Source: Pararhodobacter oceanensis (GTDB lineage: Bacteria; Pseudomonadota; Alphaproteobacteria; Rhodobacterales; Rhodobacteraceae). From it: a stretch of DNA of 64,000 nt. Each line of letters opens with the position of its first letter. Position 1 is the first letter of the stretch. The notes beneath the pieces were generated by a model, which was given only the letters and a program-made list of their open reading frames with translations, had not been told where the DNA came from and searched no databases. Of this stretch, positions 37,129-47,026 are shown piece by piece. The translations under genes were made by a program, and so were the position numbers. The stretch is taken from positions 1 through 64,000 of the forward strand of contig NZ_QDKM01000004.1 of NCBI RefSeq assembly GCF_003076755.1, read 5' to 3'.

Positions 37129-38493
37129 ATGAGAGAGATCGCGAGTTTCATTGCGCTCAATCGCTTTGGCCTTGGCGCGGCGCCCGGTGACGAGGCGCAT
37201 GTCGCCGGCGATCCGCGCGGCTGGCTGCAGGCGCAGATCACCCCGGACCCGCGATATCCACTTGTTTATGCGCGCCGCCGATCCTCGGCGGATATCCTGC
37301 ATGCGATATTCTCGGCCCGCCAAGAGGGGGCAGAGGCACGCGCGGCGGCGATCCGGCGGGCGTTCCGGCGCGAATATAACCCCGCGATGGTGGCGCGTTT
37401 GCGGCTGATGATTGCCTCGGATACCCCGTTTGTCGACCGGATGACGCTGTTCTGGTCCAATCATTTTACCCTGTCGACGACCCGCCGCGTCAGCGCTCCG
37501 GCGATCCCCGCCTATGAACGCGAGGCAATCCGTCCGCATATTTTCGGGCGGTTCTCGGATATGCTGAGGGCGGTGATCAGCCATCCTTGTATGTTGATTT
37601 ATCTTGATAATGTGGCGTCCGCTGGCCCCAATTCGCCGGTTGGCCGGCGCCAGATCCGGCGGCGCGGCACCGCGCAGACGCTGAATGAAAACCTCGCGCG
37701 GGAGGTGTTGGAGTTGCACACGCTCGGGGTGACTGGTGGTTATACGCAGGCGGATATCATCGCGCTGGCCAAGGCGCTCAGCGGTTGGGGGCATGGCGGG
37801 ATGGATGCGGACGAGGGCGAGACCGAGGGGCACGGCGGGTTTGCCTTTCTGCCGCGCTATCACGAGCCGGGGGCGAAAACTGTGCTGGGCCGCCGCTATG
37901 AGGAGGCGGGGGTCGCGGAGGGCATGGCGATCCTTGACGATCTGGCGCGTCATCCGGCCACCGCGCAGCATATCGCGACGAAGCTGGTGCGTCATTTTGT
38001 GGCTGACGATCCACCCGCGGCGGCGGTGGCCCAGATCGCCACGGTGTTTCGTGACAGTGACGGAGATTTGGGCGCGGTGTCGCGGGCGCTGATTAACCTT
38101 GATGCGGCTTGGGTTGATCCGCTGGCCAAGGTGAAATCACCGATCGACTATGTGCTCTCGGTGCACCGCGCCAGCGAGCGTATCCGGGCGACGCGTGCCG
38201 ATCTGTTTGTGCCGTTGCAAGCGCTGGGGCAGTTGCCGTTTTCCGCCCCCTCGCCGCAGGGCTGGGGCGATACGGCGGCGGATTGGATCGCACCCGAAAG
38301 CCTGATGCGGCGGATTGAATGGGCGCGCGGATTTGCTGCCACGCTGCCCGCGACGCGCCATCCCGAGCCGTTTCTCGAGGCGGTGATCGGGCCGGTGGCC
38401 AGCGCCGAGACCCGCACTTGGGTCAGGCGCGCGCCCTCGCATGATGCGGCCCTTGCGCTGATCTTCGCCAGCCCCGAATTTCAAAGGAGATAG
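37129..38493 (+). CDS. DUF1800-family protein
   Basis: A 454-residue protein with the DUF1800 pattern: [15 protein letters not shown] near the start, [39 protein letters not shown] and [11 protein letters not shown]. The family is widespread but without a proven activity, and is nearly always paired with DUF1501. No signal peptide is seen, unlike its partner. ATG 37129 precedes the conserved region. The stop lies 2 bp before the partner's start. It is divergent from aroQ across about 185 bp that includes several GATCGG-type tandem repeats. Confidence 0.82.
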   Translation: MREIASFIALNRFGLGAAPGDEAHVAGDPRGWLQAQITPDPRYPLVYARRRSSADILHAIFSARQEGAEARAAAIRRAFRREYNPAMVARLRLMIASDTPFVDRMTLFWSNHFTLSTTRRVSAPAIPAYEREAIRPHIFGRFSDMLRAVISHPCMLIYLDNVASAGPNSPVGRRQIRRRGTAQTLNENLAREVLELHTLGVTGGYTQADIIALAKALSGWGHGGMDADEGETEGHGGFAFLPRYHEPGAKTVLGRRYEEAGVAEGMAILDDLARHPATAQHIATKLVRHFVADDPPAAAVAQIATVFRDSDGDLGAVSRALINLDAAWVDPLAKVKSPIDYVLSVHRASERIRATRADLFVPLQALGQLPFSAPSPQGWGDTAADWIAPESLMRRIEWARGFAATLPATRHPEPFLEAVIGPVASAETRTWVRRAPSHDAALALIFASPEFQRR

Positions 38494-38495
38494 GG

Positions 38496-39665
38496 ATGCT
38501 GAACCGGCGCATCTTCCTGCAACTCTCGGGCGCTGGCGTGATCGCCGCCCTGCACCGCAGCGGCGCGGTATTCGCCCAGACCCAAGGTGAAAAACGCTTT
38601 GTCTTCATCTTCTTGCGCGGCGGGTTAGACGGATTGCACGCGCTGGCGCCCTATGCCGATGCGGAGTATCGGCGGCTGCGTCCGACGCTGGCACTGGCGG
38701 GGGATCAGGTTGTCGGGCTCGACGGCTATTTTGGCCTCAACGCGGCGCTCTCGGGGCTGATGCCGTTGTATCAAGCGGGCGAATTGGCACTGATCCCTGC
38801 GGCCGCCACGCGCTACCGCGAGCGGTCGCATTTCGACGGGCAGAACATGTTGGAGAATGGCAGCGGGCGGCCCTTTGGCGCGCGCGACGGATGGCTCAAT
38901 CGGGCGATCCTTGGGTTGAACGGCGGTGACCGGCGGCTCGGCTTGGCGCTGGGGCCCTCGGTGCCGCTGCTGATGCAGGGGGTGGCGGGTATTCGCACCT
39001 TTGCGGTCTCGCCATTGCCGGAAGTCGACGATGATTTCCTGTTCCGCATGGGGCAGCTTTATCAAAACGATCCGCTGTTCGCGCAGGCCTTCAGCGCGGC
39101 ACAAGCGGCGGTGCAGCCCGCAACCGCGTTAACCATGATGGAACGCCCCCTGGCGCAGCGTGATTTCGCCATTTCCGCGCAGGTTGCGGCGGAATTGCTG
39201 GCCGCCCCCGAGGGGCCGCGGATTGCCGCGATGGAGATGCAGGGTTGGGATACGCATCACATGCAGCAGGGGCGGTTGAATGCGCTGCTGGCCGAACTGG
39301 CGCAGGGGATTGTCGATCTGCGCCATGGATTGGGTGCGGCATGGGGCGACACCGTGGTGATGGTGGCCTCGGAGTTCGGGCGCACCGCGGCGGAGAATGG
39401 CAGCCGCGGCACCGATCACGGCACTGGCGGCTTGGTGATGCTGGCGGGCGGCGCAGTGGCGGGCGGGCAAATCCTCGGCGAGTGGCCCGGCCTGAGCGCG
39501 CGGGCGCTCTATGAGGCGCGCGATGTGGCGCCTTTGAACACCTGCGAGAGCCTGTTCAAAGCGATACTGACGCAGCACCTCGGCTTGGCTGAGGGCTTTG
39601 TCGAAGACAGCGTGTTTTCGGATAGCCGCGGAACCGCCCCCATCGAGGGGGCGATCCGCAGCTGA
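38496..39665 (+). CDS. DUF1501-family protein with Tat signal
   Basis: A 389-residue protein that begins MLNRRIFLQLSGAG, a twin-arginine export signal followed by a hydrophobic stretch. The DUF1501 domain, related to sulfatase/alkaline-phosphatase folds, shows FLRGGLDGLHALAP, ASEFGRTAAENGS and GTDHGTGGLVM. AAAGGAGA lies 8 nt before ATG 38496. Paired with the DUF1800 gene 2 bp upstream, so one operon. The catalytic role is unknown. It converges on the USP gene with 8 bp between stops. Confidence 0.83.
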   Translation: MLNRRIFLQLSGAGVIAALHRSGAVFAQTQGEKRFVFIFLRGGLDGLHALAPYADAEYRRLRPTLALAGDQVVGLDGYFGLNAALSGLMPLYQAGELALIPAAATRYRERSHFDGQNMLENGSGRPFGARDGWLNRAILGLNGGDRRLGLALGPSVPLLMQGVAGIRTFAVSPLPEVDDDFLFRMGQLYQNDPLFAQAFSAAQAAVQPATALTMMERPLAQRDFAISAQVAAELLAAPEGPRIAAMEMQGWDTHHMQQGRLNALLAELAQGIVDLRHGLGAAWGDTVVMVASEFGRTAAENGSRGTDHGTGGLVMLAGGAVAGGQILGEWPGLSARALYEARDVAPLNTCESLFKAILTQHLGLAEGFVEDSVFSDSRGTAPIEGAIRS

Positions 39666-39673
39666 ACCGCGCT

Positions 39674-40528
39674 TTAGCGCACCAGTAGAACCGGCACTTT
39701 GCACGAGCGAACCATCTCGGTGGTGGTCGAGCCGATGATCAGGCTGCGGATGCGGCTGTGGCCGTAGGCGCCCATCACCAGCATGTCGAAACCGGCCTCA
39801 TCGACCAGATCGCCGAGCGCTTTATCCGGCGTGCCGCTGACCACTTTGGTGTCGGCCTCGATGCCTGCCGCGACCAGCATGGCGCGGGCGTCCTCCAACC
39901 CTTTGGTCACCGCCGCCGAGGGGCTGCCGACGGTGACAACCTGCACCGTCAGACCGGCATAGAGCGGCGAACCGGCGAGATAAGAGACCGCGCGGATCGA
40001 CGACGGCCCGCCGTCAAAGGCCAGAAGCACACGGGTGATCGGGCGGAAGGCGCGCGAGGCCACGAACACCGGCTTGCGGCTGGAGCGGACGATGCGCTCT
40101 AGGTTCGAGCCGAGATGGCCCTTGGCGAAATCCGCCGCCTCGCCGCGCTTGCCGATCAGCACCATCTCGGCGCCGGCCTCTTGTTCATGCACCGTGTCGA
40201 CAATGTCGCCGTGGCGCAGGCGGGTGGTGATCTCATCAACCCCCGCCGCGTCCAGAATTGCCCGCGCGTCCTCAAGGATCGCGCGGCCACGGTGGGTGAC
40301 CAGTTTGGCGCGCTGCGCGTCCAGCTCGGCCAGTTCGCTCAGCAGTGCCGAGCGCGCGCCAAGGGCAATCGAGCCCGAGAGATCGCTTTTCTCCGAGCCG
40401 TCACCGCGGCCCAAGACATGCATCAACTCCACAGACCAACCGCTGCGCGCGGCGACCCAAGCGGCATGTTCGCAAACGCTTTTCGAATAGATGGAGCCAT
40501 CCACCAAGGCGATGATTTTGCTGCTCAT
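39674..40528 (-). CDS. universal stress protein with two UspA domains
   Basis: A 284-residue tandem UspA protein. Domain 1 (about 4-140) starts KIIALVDGSIYSKSVCEHA and domain 2 (about 150-284) starts VLLAFDGGPSSIRAVSYLA and ends with MGAYGHSRIRSLIIGSTTTEMV, the ATP-binding GxxGHSR-type motif. ATG 40528 is preceded by GAGGAGG. It is 10 bp downstream of the SulP gene and co-transcribed with it. Tandem USPs next to SulP transporters are a recurring pairing, and a regulatory role on the transporter is an inference. Confidence 0.88.
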   Translation of the reverse strand: MSSKIIALVDGSIYSKSVCEHAAWVAARSGWSVELMHVLGRGDGSEKSDLSGSIALGARSALLSELAELDAQRAKLVTHRGRAILEDARAILDAAGVDEITTRLRHGDIVDTVHEQEAGAEMVLIGKRGEAADFAKGHLGSNLERIVRSSRKPVFVASRAFRPITRVLLAFDGGPSSIRAVSYLAGSPLYAGLTVQVVTVGSPSAAVTKGLEDARAMLVAAGIEADTKVVSGTPDKALGDLVDEAGFDMLVMGAYGHSRIRSLIIGSTTTEMVRSCKVPVLLVR

Positions 40529-40538
40529 TTCGGCCTCC

Positions 40539-42029
40539 TCAATGCGCCAACAATTTGTCCATTGCGCCGGGTTTGTCATGTGTTGCCAGCCGGTCAACCA
40601 GCGTTTCAGAGGCCTCGTTCATGCCGACAATCTCCACCTCTGCGCCGTCACGGCGGAATTTCAGCACCGCCATATCCAGCGCCTGAATCGAGGAAATATC
40701 CCAGATATGCGCGCGGCTCACATCGATGATAACCCGCTCGGGCGCCTCTTTGAAGTCAAAGGCTTTCATGAAATCCTCGACCGAGCCATAGAACATCTGG
40801 CCCTCAACGCGGTAGGTGCGCACGCGACCATCGGCGCTGATGTCACTGGTGATGCGGAACAATTGCGCGATCTTGGCGGCAAAGAAAATCCCCGACAAAA
40901 GCACGCCCACCAGCACCCCAATCGCGAGGTTATGGGTGTAGACCACGGTCGCCACGGTCGCCAACATCACCACGGAACTTGAGCGCGGGTGGCTGCGCAG
41001 ATCGCGCAGGCTCGACCAGCTGAAGGTGCCGATCGAGACCATGATCATGATCGCCACCAGCGCGGGCATCGGGATGATGCTGACCAGATCGCCGAGACCG
41101 ACGACGAGGATCAACAGGAACACGCCCGCCACAAAGGACGAGAGCCGCCCGCGACCGCCGGATTTCACGTTGATCATTGACTGGCCGATCATCGCACAGC
41201 CCGCCATACCGCCGATAAAGCCGGTGGCGGTGTTCGCCAGACCTTGGCCAATGCACTCCTGATCGCGGTTCGAGGTGGTGTCGGTCAGATCGTCGATCAA
41301 CGTCTGGGTCATCAGGCTTTCCAACAACCCAACCACCGCCACCGCCACCGAATAGGGCAGGATGATCATCAAGGTCTCAAGGTTGAACGGAATATCAGGG
41401 ATCAGGAACACCGGCAGCGTGTCGGGCAGGGCGCCCATATCGCCGACGTTGCGCACATCCAGCCCCATCGCCCAAGTCAGCGTCGTCAGCACGATAATGG
41501 TGACCAAGGGTGAGGGGATCGCCTTGGTAATGCGTGGAAACAGATAGATAATCGCCAAGCCACCGGCGACCATCACATAGGTCAGCCAAGTGACGCTGCG
41601 CGGGTCGAGTTCGGGCAATTGCGCCATGAAAATCAGGATCGCCAGCGCGTTGACAAAGCCGGTCATCACCGATTTCGACACGTAGCGCATCACAAAACCC
41701 AGCCGCAGTAGCCCGGCGCCGATCTGCAACAATCCGGCCAGCACGGTCGCCGCCAGCAGGTATTCCAGCCCGTGATCGCGCACCAAGGTGACCATCAGCA
41801 CGGCAGTTGCCGCCGTCGCCGCCGAGATCATCCCCGGCCGCCCGCCGGTGATCGCGGTGATCACCGCAATCGAGAAACTGGCGTAGAGGCCGACCTTGGG
41901 GTCAACCCCGGCGATCAGCGAGAAGGCAATCGCCTCGGGGATCAGGGCGAGCGCCACAACCAGTCCCGAGAGAAGATCGGGGCGAATGTTGCCGGTCCAT
42001 TGCCGGATATATGCGTCGATAGAAATCAT
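40539..42029 (-). CDS. SulP-family anion transporter, BicA-like, with STAS domain
   Basis: A 496-residue integral membrane protein. Motifs include [43 protein letters not shown] and [16 protein letters not shown]; the STAS domain is at about 400-495 ([22 protein letters not shown]). The gap between the membrane part and STAS is short. SulP genes next to carbonic anhydrase commonly encode bicarbonate uptake, and the gene order here (carbonic anhydrase, DUF2478, SulP, USP) supports that; sulfate remains possible. ATG 42029 is chosen; an upstream ATG at 42083 lacks a Shine-Dalgarno. Confidence 0.82.
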   Translation of the reverse strand: MISIDAYIRQWTGNIRPDLLSGLVVALALIPEAIAFSLIAGVDPKVGLYASFSIAVITAITGGRPGMISAATAATAVLMVTLVRDHGLEYLLAATVLAGLLQIGAGLLRLGFVMRYVSKSVMTGFVNALAILIFMAQLPELDPRSVTWLTYVMVAGGLAIIYLFPRITKAIPSPLVTIIVLTTLTWAMGLDVRNVGDMGALPDTLPVFLIPDIPFNLETLMIILPYSVAVAVVGLLESLMTQTLIDDLTDTTSNRDQECIGQGLANTATGFIGGMAGCAMIGQSMINVKSGGRGRLSSFVAGVFLLILVVGLGDLVSIIPMPALVAIMIMVSIGTFSWSSLRDLRSHPRSSSVVMLATVATVVYTHNLAIGVLVGVLLSGIFFAAKIAQLFRITSDISADGRVRTYRVEGQMFYGSVEDFMKAFDFKEAPERVIIDVSRAHIWDISSIQALDMAVLKFRRDGAEVEIVGMNEASETLVDRLATHDKPGAMDKLLAH

Positions 42030-42184
42030 GAGGCGTTCCGTCTGCCGCCCGGCGCGTCGCCGGTCTGCTGTTTGCGTGGTCATTTGGATATGCGCGGCGC
42101 TCCACTGGCGTATGGGGCTGGCCCCGATACGCGCGCAAACGCCAAGAAATGCAGGGCGCTTGTAGCGATCCTGCGGGCAATTGC

Positions 42185-42217
42185 CAAGACCCGCCTCGGC
42201 AGGGCGGGCAGGTCTTG
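42185..42217. terminator. possible hairpin downstream of the DUF2478 gene
   Basis: CAAGACC and GGTCTTG arms flank CGCC...GGCG. It lies in a 255-bp gap between the DUF2478 gene and the SulP gene. No T run, so it could be a processing site or a chance structure. Confidence 0.3.
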
Positions 42218-42284
42218 CGGTGGTGTGGCGGCGAGGTCGCGCGCTCGGCTTATCGCGAGGCCGCGCGCGCGAAGTATCAGCGGG

Positions 42285-42806
42285 TCAGGCGGCGTCCTTG
42301 TTGGCCTTGATCATCGCAGTCAACCAGGCCTCGATACTGTCAAACTCGGGCGCGATTTCTTGTGCATAGCCATCGGTAAACTCTTGGAAGGCATCAACAT
42401 TCAACCCGTTGGTGCCGACCAGAACCGGAATCTCCAAGGCCAGCGCCTCGGCGATCACATCGCGAAACCCGCGGCCCTCGGCCTCATGTTTGCCGAATTT
42501 ATTGATGATGACGAAATCCGCGCCCTCATTTAGCGTTGCCGCGACCAGACCAACAGCAGTTTCCAGCGCGTCGGCATCCAACCGACAGCCGCGTGCATGT
42601 GGCCCGAGATCTTGCGAAATGCGCAGCACGGTGCCTTGCGGCAGCACTTTGACATCCATATCGCAGGGGTCATTGACCTCGCGCTCGGTGTTGATCTGCA
42701 CGGTGCCACAAGCGCGGTAGCCTTTCGCCACCAGCGCTTCGGCAACGCGAAACAGCAGCCTGTCGGTATCGCCGCGCCCCGGCGCCATGGTATATGCAAT
42801 TTTCAT
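42285..42806 (-). CDS. DUF2478-family predicted nucleotide-binding protein
   Basis: A 173-residue protein that begins MKIAYTMAPGRGDTDRLLFRVAEAL, a glycine-rich loop that replaces a classical Walker A. DUF2478 members are NTPase-like and are often encoded with molybdate or metal transport genes; a specific reaction is not known. ADFVIINKFGKHEAEGRGFR is the most conserved-looking stretch. AAGGAC lies 9 nt before ATG 42806. It lies between the carbonic anhydrase gene and the SulP gene, 51 bp from the former, so probably belongs to the same operon. Confidence 0.68.
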   Translation of the reverse strand: MKIAYTMAPGRGDTDRLLFRVAEALVAKGYRACGTVQINTEREVNDPCDMDVKVLPQGTVLRISQDLGPHARGCRLDADALETAVGLVAATLNEGADFVIINKFGKHEAEGRGFRDVIAEALALEIPVLVGTNGLNVDAFQEFTDGYAQEIAPEFDSIEAWLTAMIKANKDAA

Positions 42807-42857
42807 CGTCTGTTGTCCTTAACCATGATTTCGGCAGGCACCTGTGCGCCTGAGGCT

Positions 42858-43475
42858 TTAGGCGTCTGCCGTCTCTGAGATATGCGACGGGCCAATGGTG
42901 CAACCCAGATCGCGCAGCAGCCCGTCCTTGAGACCGTAGATCAGCCCGTGGATTTTAACCCTATTTCCGTCTTGCCACGCGCGCTGCAGGATCGGCGTTT
43001 CGGCCACGCGGCGCACGCCCTCGATGACATTGAGTTCCGCCAGTCGGTCGCGCCGCGCCTCAGGGTCTGCCGCCTGCGCCAGTTCCGCGGCATTGATGCG
43101 GGCGAGGCGGCGAATCGGCTCGAGCCAGTGATCGGCCAGCGTTTGCGACATTTCCTCGGTCGCCGCCTTGACCCCGCCGCAGCCACAATGCCCGCAGACG
43201 ATGATCTCGCGCACATCCAGCGCATGCACGGCAAATTCCAGCGCCGAGAGCATATTCATATCCGCCGAATGGATCAGATTGGCGACATTGCGGTGAACAA
43301 AGACCTCACCGGGATCAAGCCCCGCAACGACATTCGCCGGCACCCGACTGTCCGAACAACCGATCCAGAAAAACTCAGGGTCTTGCAGCGCCGACAAACG
43401 GCTGAAGTAATCCGGCTCATCCGATTTTCGCTTGGCGGACCACGCTTGGTTGCGTTGGAGCAGGTCGCTGAGCAT
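42858..43475 (-). CDS. beta-class carbonic anhydrase
   Basis: A 205-residue enzyme that interconverts CO2 and bicarbonate. Zinc ligands are Cys40, His96 and Cys99 (CSDSR at 40-44 and CGHCGCGG at 94-101), and Asp42-Arg44 form the catalytic dyad. ATG 43475 has AGGAG 10 nt upstream, and the N-terminus matches the family (LLQRNQAWSAKRK). It is the first gene of the carbonic anhydrase-DUF2478-SulP-USP cluster and divergent from ccmF across 245 bp. Confidence 0.95.
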   Translation of the reverse strand: MLSDLLQRNQAWSAKRKSDEPDYFSRLSALQDPEFFWIGCSDSRVPANVVAGLDPGEVFVHRNVANLIHSADMNMLSALEFAVHALDVREIIVCGHCGCGGVKAATEEMSQTLADHWLEPIRRLARINAAELAQAADPEARRDRLAELNVIEGVRRVAETPILQRAWQDGNRVKIHGLIYGLKDGLLRDLGCTIGPSHISETADA

Positions 43476-43720
43476 GCGGGCGGTCTCCTGTGATCGGTTC
43501 GGTCGTGGTTTTCGGGCGTTAATGAGGCGGATTTTGCCCTGCGCGGGGGGAAATGGCAATTCACCGCGACACCATGGCGTCAACCCGTCGCAGGGGGTGC
43601 TGCGCCCGCGTCACGCCCCCAGCCAGTCACGCCAAAACCACCGGCCCCCGCGCCCTCTGGTCGCAGGCTGGTGGTGCAGATGTGCTTTGCGCGGCGCCGT
43701 GTTCGCGGTATATCGGCTCT

Positions 43721-45694
43721 ATGATTATAGAACTCGGACATTACGCCCTTATCCTCGCCTTTGCGGTGTCGATCGTGCAAACTATTGTGCCGCTGGTCGG
43801 TGCGCAAAAGGGCTGGGCCGACTGGATGGCCGCCGCCAACCCATTGGCAAGCCTGCAATTTGTGCTGATCGCGCTGTCCTTTGGCGCGCTGACCTATGCC
43901 TTTGTGACCTCGGATTTCTCGGTCGCACTGGTGGTCAATAATTCGCATACGCTCAAGCCGATGCTCTATAAAATCTCGGGCGTTTGGGGCAACCATGAGG
44001 GCTCGCTGCTGCTTTGGGTGCTGATTGTGGCGCTGTTCGGTGCTTGTGCCGCGTGGTTCGGTGGCAATCTGCCGGTCAGCCTGCAAGCCCGCGTGTTGGC
44101 GGTGCAGGGCTCGATTGGCGCCGCTTTCCTGTCCTTCATGCTGCTGACCTCGAACCCGTTTTTGCGCAGCGCCTTCCCGCCCTTTGACGGCACCGATCTA
44201 AACCCGTTGCTGCAAGACCCCGGCCTCGCGTTCCATCCGCCGTTTCTCTATCTCGGCTATGTTGGTCTCAGCATGGCGTTCAGCTTTGCCGTCGCCGCCT
44301 TGATCGAAGGCAAAGTTGACGCCGCATGGGGCCGCTGGGTGCGCCCATGGACGCTGGCGGCTTGGGTGTTCCTGACCATCGGCATCGCTTTGGGCTCATG
44401 GTGGGCGTATTACGAGCTCGGCTGGGGCGGCTTCTGGTTCTGGGATCCGGTCGAGAACGCCAGTTTCATGCCGTGGCTCTTTGCCACCGCGCTCTTGCAT
44501 TCCGCGATTGTGGTGGAAAAGCGCGAGTCGCTCAAAGCCTGGACCATTCTGCTGGCGATCCTCGGCTTCGGCTTCTCGCTGATGGGCACCTTCATCGTGC
44601 GCTCAGGCGTGATCACATCGGTGCATGCCTTCGCCAGCGATCCCGAGCGCGGGGTTTATATTCTGGCGATCTTTGCCTTCTTCACCGGTGGCGCATTAAC
44701 CCTCTTCGCCCTGCGCGGCGCGGCGCTTGAGGCCAAGGGCGTCTTTGGCCTGATCAGCCGCGAATCCGCGCTGGTGCTCAACAATGTGCTGCTGGCAGTG
44801 TCGTCTTTTGTGGTCTTTGTCGGCACCATGTGGCCCTTGGTTTCGGAACTGGCCTTCGGGCGGGTGCTCTCGGTCGGGCCGCCGTTCTTTAACGCCGCCT
44901 TTACCCCGTTCATGGTTGCTTTGGCGGTGATCCTGCCGGTGGGCGCAATCCTGCCGTGGAAACGCGGCAACCTGCGCCGCGCGCTGCGCAGCATGTGGGG
45001 CGTGGCGCTGTTGGCGATCAGCCTCGGCGCACTGACATGGGTGCTGCAAACCGGCGGCTCGATGCTGGCGCCGATTGGCTTGGCGCTGGGTGTCTGGCTG
45101 GTTGCGGGCACGCTCAAGGATCTGTGGATGCGTGGCGGGCGCAATGGTGTGACCGCGCGTCTGCGCCGGATTGCACGGCTGCCGCGCGCCGATTGGGGCA
45201 AGGCGCTGGCCCATGGCGGACTGGGCATCACCATTTTTGCGGTCGCGGCCATGATGGGCTGGGCGACCGAGGATATCCGCGTCGCCACCATCGGCCAGAG
45301 CTTCGAGCATGGCGGCTATACGATCACCCTGACCGATGTGCGCCGTGAGCAGGGGCCGAATTACGTCACCTCGATGGCTTACGTCGATATACACCGCGAC
45401 GGCGCTTTGGTCGCGCAGTTGAACCCCGAAAAGCGCGTCTATCCGGCGGCGGGCATGCCGACCACCGAGGCGGCGATTGACTACGGGTTCACCCGCGACC
45501 TTTATCTCGCCTTGGGCGATCCGCAGGACGGCGGCGGCTGGGCGCTGCGCACCTATATCAAACCCTTTGCCAATTGGCTCTGGGGCGGGGCGATCATCAT
45601 GGCTCTGGGCGGGTTGATCTCGCTCACCGACCGGCGCTACCGCGTTGCCGCCGGTGCCCGCAAAGCGCCTGCCAATGCGACACCGGCGGAGTGA
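43721..45694 (+). CDS. ccmF: cytochrome c maturation haem lyase subunit CcmF
   Basis: A 657-residue membrane protein of the Ccm system that, with CcmH, attaches haem to apocytochrome c in the periplasm. The WWD domain is in ELGWGGFWFWDPVENASFMPWL, and haem-ligand histidines lie nearby in LHSAIV and SVHAFA. There are many membrane helices along the length, with a periplasmic region before the last helix. ATG 43721 starts a canonical N-terminus (IIELGHYALILAFAVS). It is followed by ccmH with 4 bp between; ccmE and ccmI are not in the window. Confidence 0.96.
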   Translation: MIIELGHYALILAFAVSIVQTIVPLVGAQKGWADWMAAANPLASLQFVLIALSFGALTYAFVTSDFSVALVVNNSHTLKPMLYKISGVWGNHEGSLLLWVLIVALFGACAAWFGGNLPVSLQARVLAVQGSIGAAFLSFMLLTSNPFLRSAFPPFDGTDLNPLLQDPGLAFHPPFLYLGYVGLSMAFSFAVAALIEGKVDAAWGRWVRPWTLAAWVFLTIGIALGSWWAYYELGWGGFWFWDPVENASFMPWLFATALLHSAIVVEKRESLKAWTILLAILGFGFSLMGTFIVRSGVITSVHAFASDPERGVYILAIFAFFTGGALTLFALRGAALEAKGVFGLISRESALVLNNVLLAVSSFVVFVGTMWPLVSELAFGRVLSVGPPFFNAAFTPFMVALAVILPVGAILPWKRGNLRRALRSMWGVALLAISLGALTWVLQTGGSMLAPIGLALGVWLVAGTLKDLWMRGGRNGVTARLRRIARLPRADWGKALAHGGLGITIFAVAAMMGWATEDIRVATIGQSFEHGGYTITLTDVRREQGPNYVTSMAYVDIHRDGALVAQLNPEKRVYPAAGMPTTEAAIDYGFTRDLYLALGDPQDGGGWALRTYIKPFANWLWGGAIIMALGGLISLTDRRYRVAAGARKAPANATPAE

Positions 45695-45698
45695 GATG

Positions 45699-46139
45699 AT
45701 GCGCGCGCTCCTCGTTATCCTCCTGCTCATCGCGACGCCGGTTTTCGCCGTGCAACCCGATGAAATCCTTGACGATCCGGCGCTTGAGGCGCGGGCGCGG
45801 GTGATCACCGCCGATCTGCGCTGCGTGGTCTGCCGCAACGAAAGCGTCGACGATTCCAACGCCGAGATTGCCCGCGATATCCGCCTGATGGTGCGCGAAC
45901 GGCTGGTCGCGGGCGACAGCAACGCCGAGGCGATCCAGTATATGGTCGATCGCTACGGCGAGTTCATCCTGCTCAATCCGCGCATCACTGGCACCAATCT
46001 ACTGCTCTGGCTGGCCGGTCCGGCGCTCCTGCTGACCGGTCTTTTGGTCGCCGTGATCAGCCTGCGGCGGCGGCGGGTGACCGAGGAGCCGCTGAGCGAA
46101 GCCGAAGAGGCGCGACTGGCGCAATTGCTCGACGAGTGA
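45699..46139 (+). CDS. ccmH: cytochrome c maturation protein CcmH
   Basis: A 146-residue periplasmic thiol oxidoreductase of the Ccm system. Signal peptide at about 1-17, the redox motif LRCVVCRN with Cys42 and Cys45, and a C-terminal membrane helix (about 103-122). It keeps the haem-binding CxxCH cysteines of apocytochromes reduced. ATG 45699 is chosen over the in-frame 45696 because spacing from GGAG is better. CcmI is not fused to it. An enoyl-CoA hydratase gene follows after 106 bp. Confidence 0.94.
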   Translation: MRALLVILLLIATPVFAVQPDEILDDPALEARARVITADLRCVVCRNESVDDSNAEIARDIRLMVRERLVAGDSNAEAIQYMVDRYGEFILLNPRITGTNLLLWLAGPALLLTGLLVAVISLRRRRVTEEPLSEAEEARLAQLLDE

Positions 46140-46245
46140 CCTTTTCACGTGAGAATTCCCATGTGACGCGAGGTTGTCCCTAGGCGGAGCGGGTGACCGG
46201 CAGGTAAGCTGCGCGCAACACCCATGCGGCGCGAAGGAATTAACG

Positions 46246-47022
46246 ATGATTTACACCACCCTCACGGTGACCGAAGACAACGGCATTGGCCTGATCGTGA
46301 TGAACAGGCCAACCCTGATGAACGCGCTCAACACGCAGATGCGCGCCGAGATCACCGCCGCGGTGCGTGATCTGGGCCAGCGGATGCGGGTGCTGGTGCT
46401 CACTGGCGAGGGGCGGGCGTTTTGCTCGGGCCAGGATCTGGGCGATGGCGCTTCGGTTAATGACCTCGATCTGGGGCGGATATTGCGCGAGGAATACGAG
46501 CCGATGCTGCGCGCGATCTATGACTGTCCGGTGCCGGTGATCGCGGCGGTGAACGGCGCCGCGGCAGGCGCGGGGGCCAATCTGGCGCTGGCGGCAGATG
46601 TGGTGATTGCCACGCAATCGGCGGTGTTCCTGCAGGCCTTCTCGCGCATCGGGCTGATCCCCGACGCCGGCGGCACCTATTGGCTGCCGCGTCTGGTCGG
46701 TTTTGCCCGCGCCATGGGGCAGGCGCTGTTTGCCGATAAGGTGACCGCCGATGAGGCGGTCGAGCAAGGTCTGATCTGGGCCTCGATCCCCGACGACAAA
46801 TTTGACGCGGAATGGCGCGCGCGGGCCGAGCAACTGGCCAGTGGCCCGACACTGGCTTACGGCGCGATCAAAAAGGCGCTGCGCGGCAGTCTGGTGAACG
46901 ATCTGGAAACCCAACTGGATGTCGAGGCGCAGCTGCAAGGTGAGGTCGGCAAGAGCCGCGATTTCCTTGAGGGCGTGATGGCATTTCTTGAAAAGCGCCC
47001 CGCGAAATTCGAGGGGCGCTGA
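46246..47022 (+). CDS. enoyl-CoA hydratase/isomerase (PaaG-like)
   Basis: A 258-residue crotonase-fold enzyme. The oxyanion-hole segments are VLTGEGRAFCSGQDL (about 62-76) and NGAAAGAGANLALAADVVIA, followed by FSRIGLIPDAGGTYWLPRLVG. The last is the PaaG/2,3-dehydroadipyl-CoA type arrangement. A specific role in phenylacetate or beta-oxidation cannot be concluded because no paa genes are nearby; position after ccmH is typical of related genomes. ATG 46246 with GAAGGA upstream. It converges on soeC with 4 bp between stops. Confidence 0.85.
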   Translation: MIYTTLTVTEDNGIGLIVMNRPTLMNALNTQMRAEITAAVRDLGQRMRVLVLTGEGRAFCSGQDLGDGASVNDLDLGRILREEYEPMLRAIYDCPVPVIAAVNGAAAGAGANLALAADVVIATQSAVFLQAFSRIGLIPDAGGTYWLPRLVGFARAMGQALFADKVTADEAVEQGLIWASIPDDKFDAEWRARAEQLASGPTLAYGAIKKALRGSLVNDLETQLDVEAQLQGEVGKSRDFLEGVMAFLEKRPAKFEGR

Positions 47023-47026
47023 ACGC

